From Paenibacillus_E allorhizoplanae (GTDB lineage Bacteria > Bacillota > Bacilli > Paenibacillales > NBRC-103111): 64,000 bases of DNA. A program made the position numbers and the translations under genes. Below, in pieces: positions 44,739-52,773 of this stretch (the stretch's first letter is position 1; the number at the start of each line of letters is the position of its first letter). Under the pieces are notes generated by a model. The model searched no databases, was not told the origin of the DNA, and saw only the letters and a program-made list of their open reading frames with translations. The stretch spans positions 124,001 to 188,000 of the forward strand of contig NZ_CAKMMW010000014.1 of assembly GCF_927798215.1 (NCBI RefSeq). The letters are read 5' to 3'.

Positions 44739-45818
44739 TTAGAGGATGACCCGCTCGTGGCCTGCTGCTTTGAGCAGTCGATTCATAATGGCGCTGCCAA
44801 TCCCTGCATCTGGAACACCTTCTGCAACAATATAGCTAATGCCTTTATGATCAAAAGTCCGCAGAGCGGCATAGAGGTCTCGAGCTATCGTTTCTGGCTG
44901 TGATAAGGAGCCGCAGGCGACAACGAGATCCGCTTGGTATCCGCCTACTCTTTCTTCAAAAGTCAGGATGCCCGTCGACTCTCCCCGTAACTTTGCGGCA
45001 TCGATATCGCGTTGAATCCACGCTATGACTTTCAACTCGTCGTCCCCTTGAACGATGTGCATATAGCCTTTCGGCGCATAGTGCGTGTACTTCATACCTG
45101 GCGCACGAGGCGTATCCGCAGCTTCAACCTCTGTCGGTTCAGCCACATGAATATGCATGTCTGGCAAAACCTCCTGGAGCTGCTCCACAGTCACACCACC
45201 TGGCCGCAACACGTATAACTCACCATCTACAAGTTGAATAACTGTTGATTCTACACCGACACCCGTTGCACCACCGTCTACAATCCCGCCAATCTTGCCA
45301 TCCAAATCATCACGCACATGCGAGGCCAGCGTAGGGCTCGGTCTACCCGAGCTATTCGCGCTCGGCGCCGCGATCGGAAGTCCCGCTTCTCGCAGCAACT
45401 GTAGGGCCACCGGATGATCAGGTATACGGATACCGACCGTTTGCAGTCCAGCTGTAACGAACGGCGAAAGGCTACCTGCACGTACAGGTAGCACAATGGT
45501 TAATGGTCCAGGCCAGAAAGCCTTCATTAGCGCCCGATGATAAGCTGTGAGACTATCTGACTGAACAAGGCCTGAGAGCTGCGTCGCATCAGCGATATGT
45601 ACGATTAGAGGATTGTCGGAGGGCCTCCCTTTTGCGGCAAAAATCTGCAGAACCGCTTCGGTATTCGTCGCATCGGCACCAAGTCCGTAAACCGTTTCAG
45701 TCGGAAAAGCGACTGTATCCCCTTGTCGCAAGAGACTTGCTGCCTCTGCTATATCCTGAGCTGACTCTCTTTGCTCTCCTTGATCCACGTTCCAATAGGT
45801 TGTCACAATCACTCTCAT
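44739..45818 (-). CDS. tsaC: L-threonylcarbamoyladenylate synthase (Sua5/YwlC)
   Basis: Makes the activated precursor for the t6A37 tRNA modification. The product is 359 residues: an N-terminal YrdC domain (FPTETVYGLGADA, KGRPSDNPLIVH, SANSSGRPSPT) and the extra C-terminal Sua5 domain (PRAPGMKYTHYAPKG then a Rossmann-like part), so the long Sua5 form. It lies 27 bases after spoIIR. Confidence 0.96.
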   Translation of the reverse strand: MRVIVTTYWNVDQGEQRESAQDIAEAASLLRQGDTVAFPTETVYGLGADATNTEAVLQIFAAKGRPSDNPLIVHIADATQLSGLVQSDSLTAYHRALMKAFWPGPLTIVLPVRAGSLSPFVTAGLQTVGIRIPDHPVALQLLREAGLPIAAPSANSSGRPSPTLASHVRDDLDGKIGGIVDGGATGVGVESTVIQLVDGELYVLRPGGVTVEQLQEVLPDMHIHVAEPTEVEAADTPRAPGMKYTHYAPKGYMHIVQGDDELKVIAWIQRDIDAAKLRGESTGILTFEERVGGYQADLVVACGSLSQPETIARDLYAALRTFDHKGISYIVAEGVPDAGIGSAIMNRLLKAAGHERVIL

Positions 45819-45845
45819 CCTTACTTGTATGAAATAAAATGTACA

Positions 45846-46613
45846 TTAGCTAAACCATGAAAAGATCGCCTTAAACATTTCCCAGATAAAGAATTTCACT
45901 TTCGGTTGAGCTGGCTCTTCGGTCGTGGAAGTTGAAACTGAAGCTGCTACGACCTCAACTTTAGCGTCCTTCTTAGCAACTTTCTCTGTAGAAGCAGCTT
46001 TGTCCTTGCTAGTTTTAGCCTTATCTTCTTTAACCGGTTGCTTTTCCTTGCCGTTCTCATCCGTTGTTTTGGCCACTACAACTGCTGCCGAAGCAACCGC
46101 TTCACCCGATACGGAATCTACAAAGCATAACGGTGGAAATAAGACACACCACCAATTTTGTCCTTCACCAGAACCAATCACAACACGTAAAGCTTCATAA
46201 TCCCCAGCTGGGTAGACATCGTTACCGTACATTTTGGTTGGAAAAGGGACAACACCTAGCTCCACTGTATGCGGGTAGTTGTAGCCGCGGGAGGCAATCA
46301 TCTCGCCAACAAGTTGATCGAATTCAGGCAAGTGCGCATTCACGACCGCTCTAGCCTCGTCCAAGGAATGTGGTCCAACAACCCAATCCGCCATACGGGC
46401 AATAATCGCATCGCGAATCTCGCGTTTCAAGGCTTGGTCCTGCGCAGAATCCGAGTTTGCTAGAATACGCAAACGAATCGACTCTTCTGGTATCGTAGGC
46501 GAAATAACCGCCGCATTCGTACGATTGGATTCCCAACACATAATCATAAGTATAAGTGCAAAAACAATGAATGATAAGCTCTTAACTGAGTGGCGCTCCG
46601 TTCTCTTAACCAT
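45846..46613 (-). CDS. spoIIR: SpoIIR, forespore signal for sigma-E activation
   Basis: Secreted from the forespore to trigger SpoIIGA processing of pro-sigma-E. About 255 residues from ATG 46613; a start 30 bases upstream is possible. It has an N-terminal signal/anchor (SLSFIVFALILMIMC) and the conserved core with SIRLRILANSDSAQDQALKREIRDAI, and NWWCVLFPPLCFVDSVSG. It then carries an unusual Lys/Glu/Ala/Thr-rich tail of ~75 residues ending in the hydrophobic FFIWEMFKAIFSWFS, similar to the C-terminus of other SpoIIR proteins. The insertion is a lineage feature. Confidence 0.94.
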   Translation of the reverse strand: MVKRTERHSVKSLSFIVFALILMIMCWESNRTNAAVISPTIPEESIRLRILANSDSAQDQALKREIRDAIIARMADWVVGPHSLDEARAVVNAHLPEFDQLVGEMIASRGYNYPHTVELGVVPFPTKMYGNDVYPAGDYEALRVVIGSGEGQNWWCVLFPPLCFVDSVSGEAVASAAVVVAKTTDENGKEKQPVKEDKAKTSKDKAASTEKVAKKDAKVEVVAASVSTSTTEEPAQPKVKFFIWEMFKAIFSWFS

Positions 46614-46686
46614 GGAGAGTAGCCCCTTTCCCGTTCCCGTCATCTACTAGCCAGTATGGACAATAGTGGGTGGGGCTAAACCTATG

Positions 46687-46716
46687 ACTCTATTATTTTT
46701 TGCAAAATGATAGAGT
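46687..46716. repeat. Near-perfect hairpin in the prmC-spoIIR spacer
   Basis: ACTCTATTATTTT-ttgc-AAAATGATAGAGT, a 13-bp stem with one T-G wobble. It may be an AT-rich terminator or an operator for spoIIR; no clear sigma-F promoter was found. Confidence 0.5.
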
Positions 46717-46743
46717 TGGTGTCCGAATAGAGAGAACAAGTGA

Positions 46744-46770
46744 GGTAGCCGATCTCGGAGAATCGGCTAC
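46744..46770 (-). repeat. Hairpin overlapping the prmC stop codon
   Basis: GTAGCCGAT / ATCGGCTAC, a perfect 9-bp stem with an 8-base loop, immediately at the end of prmC. There is no T tract, so it is perhaps an mRNA-stabilising end. Confidence 0.55.
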
Positions 46771-47657
46771 TCGGAAGCGCGTATCGCGATCACGTGGCGA
46801 TCGATCCCCTGGAGATCCTGCACGAAGCGGATCTCCGTCCAATCCGCGGCGGCGCGCAGCAACGCCGCAACCGCCTCCGCCTGCCCGATGCCCACCTCGA
46901 ACCCGACCACGGTCGGGATTCGTGGCAGCCGGTGCAGCTGCGAAACCAAACGGCGGTAGAGGTCGAGTCCCTCGACACCGCCGAATAGAGCTGTGTGCGG
47001 CTCGAATAGCCGCACCTCGGGCATCAGCTCCGGCAGGTCGCCATCCGGGATGTATGGTGGGTTCGACACCACCATATCCGGCGCGAGCCCGCGCTCAATA
47101 TAAGGCTCGAGGAGGTCGCCCTCGAGCCAAGTTATCCGCGCAGCCACATCGTGGCGCTGCGCGTTCTTGCGGGCCATCTCCAGCGCTGCCGCGGAGATGT
47201 CGCTGGCTGCCACGCGCCACGCAGGGCGCGCGTGTGCGATTGTCACCGGGATGATGCCACTCCCGGTGCCCACATCCGCAAGCAGCGGAGCGCCTTGCGG
47301 GAACAGACGCGAGCCCTCGTGGAGCATCGCCTCCACGAGCAGCTCGGTCTCCGGCCGCGGGATCAGCACGGCCGGCCCGACTTCGAACGGAAGGCCGAAG
47401 AAATCCTGCTCGCCGGTGATGTACTGCACCGGTTCACCCGCGGCCTTCCTTGCAACTAGCTGGTCCCACGTAGCGACCAGCTCTTCCGGCATCTGTTCCT
47501 GCCACCAGCGGAACAGCAGTTCAGTCCGCGTGCAGCCTCCTAAGAGGTGCTGCAACAATAACTCCGTGCAAGACGAAGCCTCTGCGACGCCTTGCTCTGC
47601 TAAAAAAGAAGAAGCCTTCACAAAGGCTTCTCTCACACTCATGTTGGCAGTTGTCAT
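46767..47657 (-). CDS. prmC: PrmC, peptide release factor glutamine methyltransferase
   Basis: Methylates the glutamine of the GGQ loop in RF1/RF2. The product is 296 residues. The SAM-binding motif LLADVGTGSGIIPVTIA and the substrate motif VVSNPPYIPDGDL are intact. It starts at the base where prfA, encoding its substrate, ends. It is clearly more GC-rich than its neighbours. Confidence 0.96.
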   Translation of the reverse strand: MTTANMSVREAFVKASSFLAEQGVAEASSCTELLLQHLLGGCTRTELLFRWWQEQMPEELVATWDQLVARKAAGEPVQYITGEQDFFGLPFEVGPAVLIPRPETELLVEAMLHEGSRLFPQGAPLLADVGTGSGIIPVTIAHARPAWRVAASDISAAALEMARKNAQRHDVAARITWLEGDLLEPYIERGLAPDMVVSNPPYIPDGDLPELMPEVRLFEPHTALFGGVEGLDLYRRLVSQLHRLPRIPTVVGFEVGIGQAEAVAALLRAAADWTEIRFVQDLQGIDRHVIAIRASE

Positions 47658-48721
47658 TACATCGCCTCTAAAGCATCGGATTGTGCAGCAATCGTTAACG
47701 CTGACACAATTTCCGCCATATCGCCGTTCAGCACCGTCTCCAAACGGTGTAACGTTAGGCCGATACGGTGGTCGGTAATCCGGCTTTGCGGGAAGTTGTA
47801 CGTACGAATACGCTCTGAACGGTCGCCCGTTCCGACTTTGCTTTTACGCTCGCCGGCATATTTCGCTTCTTCTTCTTCACGCAATTTATCTGAAATCCGC
47901 GTACGAAGTACGCGAAGCGCTGACTCTTTATTGGAGTTCTGTGATTTACCATCCTGACACGTTGCGACGATACCCGTTGGTACGTGGGTTACACGCACAG
48001 CGGATTTCGTTGTATTAACGGACTGACCGCCTGCTCCACTGGAACAGAATGTGTCTACGCGAATATCCGCATCGTGGATGACGATTTCCACATCTTCTGC
48101 CTCCGGCATAACAACAACCGTCGACGTGGAGGTGTGGATCCGTCCACCGGATTCCGTTACTGGAATACGTTGAACACGGTGCGCACCGCTCTCGAACTTG
48201 AGCTTGCTATAGGCACCTTTACCCGTAATCATGAAAATTATTTCTTTAAATCCGCCCAAATCATTCACGGATGCATCCAAAATCTCCGTTCTCCAACCTT
48301 GCGCATCCGCATAACGCGTATACATCCGGTAGAGGTCGCCTGCGAACAGCGCAGCTTCATCGCCACCTGCCGCGCCGCGAATTTCCACGATAACGTTCTT
48401 GTCATCATTAGGGTCTTTCGGCATCATCAAAATGCGGAGATGTTCTTCGAGTTTAGCGGATTGCTCGCTAAGCTCTTCGATCTCCATTTTGACCATTTCG
48501 CGCATCTCATCGTCCAGCTTCTCATTCTGCATCACTTTCGCATCAGCCAGCTGTTCGCTCACACTCTTATATTCATTATAAGCATCGTAAGCTTCTTGAA
48601 GATCAGATTGCTCTTTGGAATACTCTCTTAGTTTCTTCGTATCACTCGTTACATCCGGGTCACACAATAACTCGCTTAGTTTGTCGTAGCGGTCCACAAT
48701 GGACTGAAGTCGATCCAACAT
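47657..48721 (-). CDS. prfA: Peptide chain release factor 1
   Basis: Terminates translation at UAA/UAG. The product is 354 residues. The catalytic loop SSGAGGQSVNTTKSAVR contains GGQ. The stop-codon recognition region (RIPVTESGGRIHTSTSTVVVMPE) includes a PVT-type tripeptide, as in RF1. It is followed by prmC with a one-base overlap. Confidence 0.98.
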   Translation of the reverse strand: MLDRLQSIVDRYDKLSELLCDPDVTSDTKKLREYSKEQSDLQEAYDAYNEYKSVSEQLADAKVMQNEKLDDEMREMVKMEIEELSEQSAKLEEHLRILMMPKDPNDDKNVIVEIRGAAGGDEAALFAGDLYRMYTRYADAQGWRTEILDASVNDLGGFKEIIFMITGKGAYSKLKFESGAHRVQRIPVTESGGRIHTSTSTVVVMPEAEDVEIVIHDADIRVDTFCSSGAGGQSVNTTKSAVRVTHVPTGIVATCQDGKSQNSNKESALRVLRTRISDKLREEEEAKYAGERKSKVGTGDRSERIRTYNFPQSRITDHRIGLTLHRLETVLNGDMAEIVSALTIAAQSDALEAM

Positions 48722-48754
48722 AGGGGATCACTCCTTTCTTATTTTTATAATTAA

Positions 48755-49855
48755 TTAAACGTTGAAACGGAAATGCATAACGTCGCCGTCATTTACTACG
48801 TACTCTTTACCTTCAAGGCGAACTTGCCCTTTTTCCTTCGCACCCGCCATGGATCCTGCAGCAGCCAAATCGTGATAAGATACAACCTCTGCACGAATAA
48901 ATCCACGTTCGAAATCCGTATGAATGACGCCAGCCGCTTGCGGAGCTTTCGTTCCTTTACGAATCGTCCATGCTCTAACTTCTTGAACTCCAGCTGTGAA
49001 ATACGTGTATAAGCCGAGTTTGCGATAAGCAGCTTTAATCAATCTATTCAAGCCGGACTCTTGAAGTCCCAACTCTTCCAGGAACATCGCTTTTTCTTCG
49101 TCTTCCAGCTCAGCAATTTCGGATTCAACCTTCGCGCTAATGGAAACAACTTCGTTGTTTTCTTTCTCTGCGAATTCCTTCACAATTTTAACGTATGCAT
49201 TATCGTCCGCCGTTGCAACTTCATCTTCACTCACGTTTGCCGCGTAGAGCACAGGCTTCATCGTTAGCAAATGTAGATCGCGAACCAGAAGGCGCTCATC
49301 TTCTGTCAAATCCAAGCTGCGTGCTGGCATATCATTATATAAGGCTTCTTTGATACGTTCCAAACATTCAACTTCAGCAACCACTTTCTTGTCGCCGCCT
49401 TTGAGGTTTTTGCGTGAACGCTCGATCTTTTTATCAACCGACTCAATGTCTGCCAAAATCAATTCAAGATTAATCGTCTCGATGTCGCCAATCGGATCAA
49501 CTTTCCCTGAAACGTGAGTAATATTATCATCCTCAAAACAACGGACAACATGCACAATCGCATCAACTTCGCGGATGTGTGCTAGAAATTTATTTCCAAG
49601 GCCTTCGCCTTTGCTCGCACCCTTAACTAAACCCGCAATGTCAACGAATTCGAAGGCTGTCGGCACGATGCTCTTAGGCACAACGATTTCCACCAGCTTC
49701 TGCAATCTCTCGTCTGGTACTTCTACTACCCCAACATTCGGATCGATCGTACAGAAAGGATAATTCGCAGATTCTGCTCCCGCCTGTGTAATTGCATTAA
49801 ACAATGTCGATTTTCCTACGTTCGGTAGACCGACGATACCTGCTTTCAAAGCCAT
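48755..49855 (-). CDS. ychF: Redox-regulated ATPase/GTPase YchF
   Basis: Obg-family P-loop NTPase, 366 residues. The Walker A region is GLPNVGKSTLFNAIT; the switch region FVDIAGLVKGASKGEGLGNKFLAHIREVDAI and the C-terminal TGS domain (FTAGVQEVRAWTIRKGTKAPQAAGVIHTDFERGFIRAEV) are typical. It lies 33 bases upstream of prfA and 79 bases after the PilZ gene. Confidence 0.97.
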   Translation of the reverse strand: MALKAGIVGLPNVGKSTLFNAITQAGAESANYPFCTIDPNVGVVEVPDERLQKLVEIVVPKSIVPTAFEFVDIAGLVKGASKGEGLGNKFLAHIREVDAIVHVVRCFEDDNITHVSGKVDPIGDIETINLELILADIESVDKKIERSRKNLKGGDKKVVAEVECLERIKEALYNDMPARSLDLTEDERLLVRDLHLLTMKPVLYAANVSEDEVATADDNAYVKIVKEFAEKENNEVVSISAKVESEIAELEDEEKAMFLEELGLQESGLNRLIKAAYRKLGLYTYFTAGVQEVRAWTIRKGTKAPQAAGVIHTDFERGFIRAEVVSYHDLAAAGSMAGAKEKGQVRLEGKEYVVNDGDVMHFRFNV

Positions 49856-49915
49856 TGTCGTTACAACTCCTTAATTTTCGAAAATCATCCTTCTTATTAT
49901 ATAGTACTTAGCGGG

Positions 49916-49957
49916 CAAAAAAAAGCCTGCAAGCTATTGATTGGCTGCAGACTTTTT
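49916..49957 (-). terminator. Intrinsic terminator overlapping the PilZ stop codon
   Basis: Minus-strand GTCTGCAGC-caatcaata-GCTTGCAGGC followed by T8. The TAG stop of the PilZ gene is inside the loop, so translation and termination are compactly linked. Confidence 0.85.
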
Positions 49958-50680
49958 TTCCATTGCGTTTTTGAACTCTTCATCCCGCTTCTGTTCGAAG
50001 TAGGTTTGGATCTGATTTCGAAGAATAAACCCCCGTAATGCATTGCTTTGCTCGGCAGGAATGCTTTCGAAGCTGGCTCCATAATAGTAGCCGTCTTCCT
50101 GCTTTTCTTTCCTTATAATTTCCAACCTGCACGGCATCTCAAAACCTAAATCCAGCTCAACTTGCAACATACATTTCTTATAGAGAATACCATCGATCAT
50201 CGAATTATCATTAATGATAAAACCAATTCCGTTCATGGAAATGTTTTTTATCGAAATTTCAATTGGATTTTCCAAGTGATGCTGCTCTTTTTGCGTAATA
50301 TTTTGAAATCCTACAATGTATCCTACGTTCTTCACATCGACCCGCGGGAACTCCCGTTTCTCCGAAAACTTCTTCCGATTCTCAGGTGGATTGATCACGA
50401 TCAGTGAACCAGGCTCTCTAGCTACGACTGTCGAATGAAAAACGAATAGACCCGATTTCGTGTATAACGTCATTTTGGTCTTATCACCAAGTTGAAATAC
50501 CTCATATTCCGGCAGCTCGATCTCCATGATGTCTCCTTGTGCATAGGTAAGAATACCTGTTGACACGAAATCATCTTTCGCCACTACAGCTCGGCAATTT
50601 ATCAATACCTCCGCATCATATCCTTCTTTACTCCCATATCGCTTCAAAGCATCCTGCTTCATTGCCATGCTCATCTTCAC
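49934..50680 (-). CDS. PilZ-domain c-di-GMP receptor (YpfA/YcgR-like)
   Basis: 248 residues. The N-terminal part (about 20-100) is a YcgR-N-like beta domain. The C-terminal PilZ domain has both c-di-GMP motifs: R109-x3-R113 (KREFPRVDV) and N146-x-S148-x2-G151 (NISMNGIGF). Such proteins act as flagellar brakes or regulate surface behaviour. A c-di-GMP-I riboswitch precedes it, so its synthesis as well as its activity should respond to c-di-GMP. Alternative ATGs exist near the start (MKMSMAM); AGGGAGGGTGAAG lies just upstream. Confidence 0.9.
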   Translation of the reverse strand: MKMSMAMKQDALKRYGSKEGYDAEVLINCRAVVAKDDFVSTGILTYAQGDIMEIELPEYEVFQLGDKTKMTLYTKSGLFVFHSTVVAREPGSLIVINPPENRKKFSEKREFPRVDVKNVGYIVGFQNITQKEQHHLENPIEISIKNISMNGIGFIINDNSMIDGILYKKCMLQVELDLGFEMPCRLEIIRKEKQEDGYYYGASFESIPAEQSNALRGFILRNQIQTYFEQKRDEEFKNAMEKKSAANQ

Positions 50681-50704
50681 CCTCCCTTAATAATGGATTT
50701 CATA

Positions 50705-50745
50705 ACACTTTTCCGCACAAAATAGACTGCCCCCACTTAGGGACA
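50705..50745 (-). terminator. Hairpin between the c-di-GMP riboswitch and the PilZ gene
   Basis: Minus-strand GGCTGTCCC-taagt-GGGGGCAGTC, about nine pairs with wobbles, followed by TATTTTGT. It may be the regulated terminator of the riboswitch. Confidence 0.5.
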
Positions 50746-50778
50746 GCCTATCACCTCAATCAAAAAAAGCATCGATTT

Positions 50779-50865
50779 TCGGTAACCAGGCTGCCATAGT
50801 TCATAAGAACCGTAGACCCTCAGCTTTGCGTCCTTGCCTTTCAGCAAGTTTGCCATTGTCGAACC
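50779..50865 (-). promoter_or_regulatory. Cyclic di-GMP-I riboswitch (GEMM-I) upstream of the PilZ gene
   Basis: On the minus strand: GGCAAAC, hairpin CTTGC-TGAAAG-GCAAG, GGACGCAAAGC, the second arm, then GGCAGCCTGGTTACCG. These are the GEMM-I landmarks in the right order and spacing. The first G of GGCAAAC is kept, which as I recall distinguishes c-di-GMP from cGAMP-type members. Confidence 0.92.
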
Positions 50866-51037
50866 TTGCTATTCATTTATATAGATATAATCGTTTCTGG
50901 TCTAAATGATCTATCTTTCGTCCAAACTGGTCTAAAAGACCCACTGTACTCACCATTATACGTAGCTTATGCACTTCTTTCAACTAAAATCCTTGCATGG
51001 ACAATGTTTTTATTGTATGAATGTGTAGTGGAATTGA

Positions 51038-51158
51038 ATATCCACAGGTTTATAAGTTATCCACATTGTTATCCACAGCTTGTTAACAACGAATATTTGT
51101 TCGGATTTTTATACACATGTGGATAAACTATTATTGCGAGGTGTCCCCCTGTGGATCA
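51038..51158. other. DnaA-box cluster upstream of tadA
   Basis: TTATCCACA occurs perfectly at 51057-51065, 51069-51077 and, inverted, 51118-51126. TTATACACA (51109-51117) also fits the TTATNCACA consensus. One-mismatch boxes are ATATCCACA (51038-51046) and TGTGGATCA (51150-51158), the last overlapping the tadA start. No dnaA or dnaN is nearby, so this is not the usual origin arrangement. Confidence 0.75.
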
Positions 51159-51609
51159 ACATATCCCTTGGATGAGAGAAGCGATCGGTGAGGCGCTGAA
51201 AGCCGAAGCCATCCGCGAAGTTCCGATCGGCGCGGTCGTCGTCCATCAAGGTCAAATCATTGGCCGCGGCTACAATTTACGTGAAACAACCCTTGATCCG
51301 CTTGCGCATGCAGAGATGATTGCTATTAAACAAGCGAGCGAGCATTTGCAGGCTTGGCGTCTTCTGGACTGCCAGCTCTATGTGACATTAGAGCCATGTC
51401 CGATGTGCGCGGGTGCGATCGTGCAAGCACGAGTGCCTCAAGTTATTTATGGTACGGTAGATCCGAAAGCCGGCTGTGCGGGAACATTAATGAACTTGCT
51501 GCAGGAAGACCGGTTTAATCACCGGGTCGATGTGGTTAGCGGTGTTTTGCAAGAGGAGTGTTCCACGATGTTAACGCAGTTTTTCAGGAAATTACGGGGC
51601 AAAGCCTAG
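51151..51609 (+). CDS. tadA: tRNA-specific adenosine deaminase TadA
   Basis: Converts the wobble adenosine of tRNA-Arg(ACG) to inosine. The product is 152 residues with a GTG start that is itself inside a DnaA box. Zinc and catalytic residues are complete: H53-A-E55 and P82-C83-x2-C86 (EPCPMCAGAI). It ends tail to tail with the DUF1697 gene at a shared hairpin. In B. subtilis the gene is near dnaX and serS close to the origin. Confidence 0.96.
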   Translation: MDQHIPWMREAIGEALKAEAIREVPIGAVVVHQGQIIGRGYNLRETTLDPLAHAEMIAIKQASEHLQAWRLLDCQLYVTLEPCPMCAGAIVQARVPQVIYGTVDPKAGCAGTLMNLLQEDRFNHRVDVVSGVLQEECSTMLTQFFRKLRGKA

Positions 51610-51621
51610 GGGGCTTTGCCG
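51598..51621. terminator. Bidirectional terminator-like hairpin between tadA and the DUF1697 gene
   Basis: GGCAAAGCC-tagg-GGGCTTTGCC spans both stop codons, which overlap by 3-4 bases. It lacks a T tract, so its strength is uncertain. Confidence 0.5.
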
Positions 51622-52175
51622 TTCGGATTATTTGCTGGCTGTAAGGCTTCGGCTAGCACTACGAGCTTGCTCATCGTATTCCAATTACGTGTCGTCGTAC
51701 GATCGCCAAGTTTCTGAATGTTGCTCGCTAGCTTCGAATCCAACACACTTTGCCGAAACAGAAAATAAATGGTGCAGCCCCGTATCTGAAATTCATCTAC
51801 TTCACTCTGTCCCTTGGATAAGATGTCGGTGAATGTCTGCGGGGCTTCTTCTGTAAGCACGGAGATTTGAATGCTCTCCCCTTCGGACAAAGCTTCTGCG
51901 TCATAGGGGCAATTCCTTACAAGTTCAGTTAGCTCCGCCGCGGTGCGCAAAATAATAGTAGGTGCTACACCTACCGCATCGCTGATTGCTTTTTCAATAC
52001 GCGGACGTAGGGTTTCTCCCGACTCTTCTGATTGGAACAGCACATTGCCGCTTTGCAAATAAGTCTGTACTTGCGCTAATTTTAAGGCCTCTAGCGTCTT
52101 TTTCAAGTCGGACATTTTAATTTTGTTCTTGCCCCCTACATTAATTCCACGCAGAAAACCAACATAAATCGTCAT
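51606..52175 (-). CDS. DUF1697 family protein
   Basis: 189 residues. The family start pattern VGFLRGINVGGKNKIKMSDLK and the later TYLQSGNVLFQS and GVAPTIILRTAAEL segments are clear. The function is unknown; the fold is ferredoxin-like by family knowledge. It is convergent with tadA. A small membrane protein gene is 15 bases upstream and could be cotranscribed. Confidence 0.87.
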   Translation of the reverse strand: MTIYVGFLRGINVGGKNKIKMSDLKKTLEALKLAQVQTYLQSGNVLFQSEESGETLRPRIEKAISDAVGVAPTIILRTAAELTELVRNCPYDAEALSEGESIQISVLTEEAPQTFTDILSKGQSEVDEFQIRGCTIYFLFRQSVLDSKLASNIQKLGDRTTTRNWNTMSKLVVLAEALQPANNPNGKAP

Positions 52176-52190
52176 TGTGGCTTGCCTCCC

Positions 52191-52433
52191 TTACTTTAAT
52201 TGTATGGAACGAATGATAAAGAAGATGATCGTGCCAAACAGTATCACTAGGATGAGCCCTAGCACCCACCAATTGAGGTCAGTGTTGCCCTCTTTCGCAC
52301 TTTGGATAACAGACCATTCAATAAAGCCAAACAGAATGACAATCACTGCTTTTAAAATATTCATAAATAAACGAGCATTCTGGTATTGTCCTCTGGCATT
52401 CTTGGCTGTAATAGGAGTCGGATTATTATACAC
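52191..52433 (-). CDS. Small membrane protein, unknown family
   Basis: 80 residues from a GTG start, or fewer from an internal ATG at 52364; neither has a strong ribosome site. Two hydrophobic segments (ILKAVIVILFGFIEWSVI and WWVLGLILVILFGTIIFFII) are joined by a short polar loop (QSAKEGNTDLN). The family is not recognised. The position just upstream of DUF1697 suggests a two-gene unit. Confidence 0.55.
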   Translation of the reverse strand: MYNNPTPITAKNARGQYQNARLFMNILKAVIVILFGFIEWSVIQSAKEGNTDLNWWVLGLILVILFGTIIFFIIRSIQLK

Positions 52434-52569
52434 ATGAGGGACCTTGCACCTGCTTTCTATTTTCTTTTTCCACTATGTACTTTCCTTGCTCCAAATCAAA
52501 CCTCCTGCTTGCACATGGGCTAAAATGGTTGCACCTCTAAAACATCTCGTGTTAGAATGACGATACTAT
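52434..52569. other. Spacer upstream of tRNA-Arg
   Basis: Probably holds the promoter of tRNA-Arg on the + strand and of the small membrane gene on the minus strand. No convincing -35/-10 pair was identified. Confidence 0.3.
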
Positions 52570-52643
52570 GCGCCCGTAGCTCAGCAGGATAGAGCAACAG
52601 TTTCCTAAACTGTAGGTCGTACGTTCGAATCGTATCGGGCGCG
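52570..52643 (+). tRNA. tRNA-Arg (anticodon CCT)
   Basis: A 74-base cloverleaf: acceptor GCGCCCG / CGGGCGC, D arm GCTC...GAGC, anticodon arm ACAGT-TTCCTAA-ACTGT with CCT, and T arm GTACG-TTCGAAT-CGTAT, with all stems paired. CCA is not encoded. It reads AGG codons. A hairpin ending in TTTTGTTT (52663-52715) is the likely terminator. Confidence 0.96.
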
Positions 52644-52662
52644 TATACGAAATTAATTCGCA

Positions 52663-52715
52663 TTAAAAAAGACGATAGCTAATCGGATAATCCCCGACTG
52701 CGATCGTCTTTTGTT
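52663..52715 (+). terminator. Intrinsic terminator after tRNA-Arg
   Basis: AAAAGACGAT pairs with ATCGTCTTTT across an inner region that can also pair (AATCGG / CCGAC), followed by TTTTGTTTT on the + strand. Confidence 0.6.
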
Positions 52716-52773
52716 TTATGTTGATATAGGAATAAATTTGGTGCGGTTGGTGCAGCCGTATTGCCCTTGTCTA

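Noticed and set aside
51038..51158. The DnaA-box cluster as the chromosomal origin oriC
   Set aside because: No dnaA, dnaN, recF or rpmH is nearby, and Firmicutes origins normally flank dnaA. A regulatory or titration cluster is the safer reading.
51610..51700. SRP RNA or dnaX downstream of tadA, as in B. subtilis
   Set aside because: The region is occupied by the convergent DUF1697 gene; no SRP RNA signature was found.
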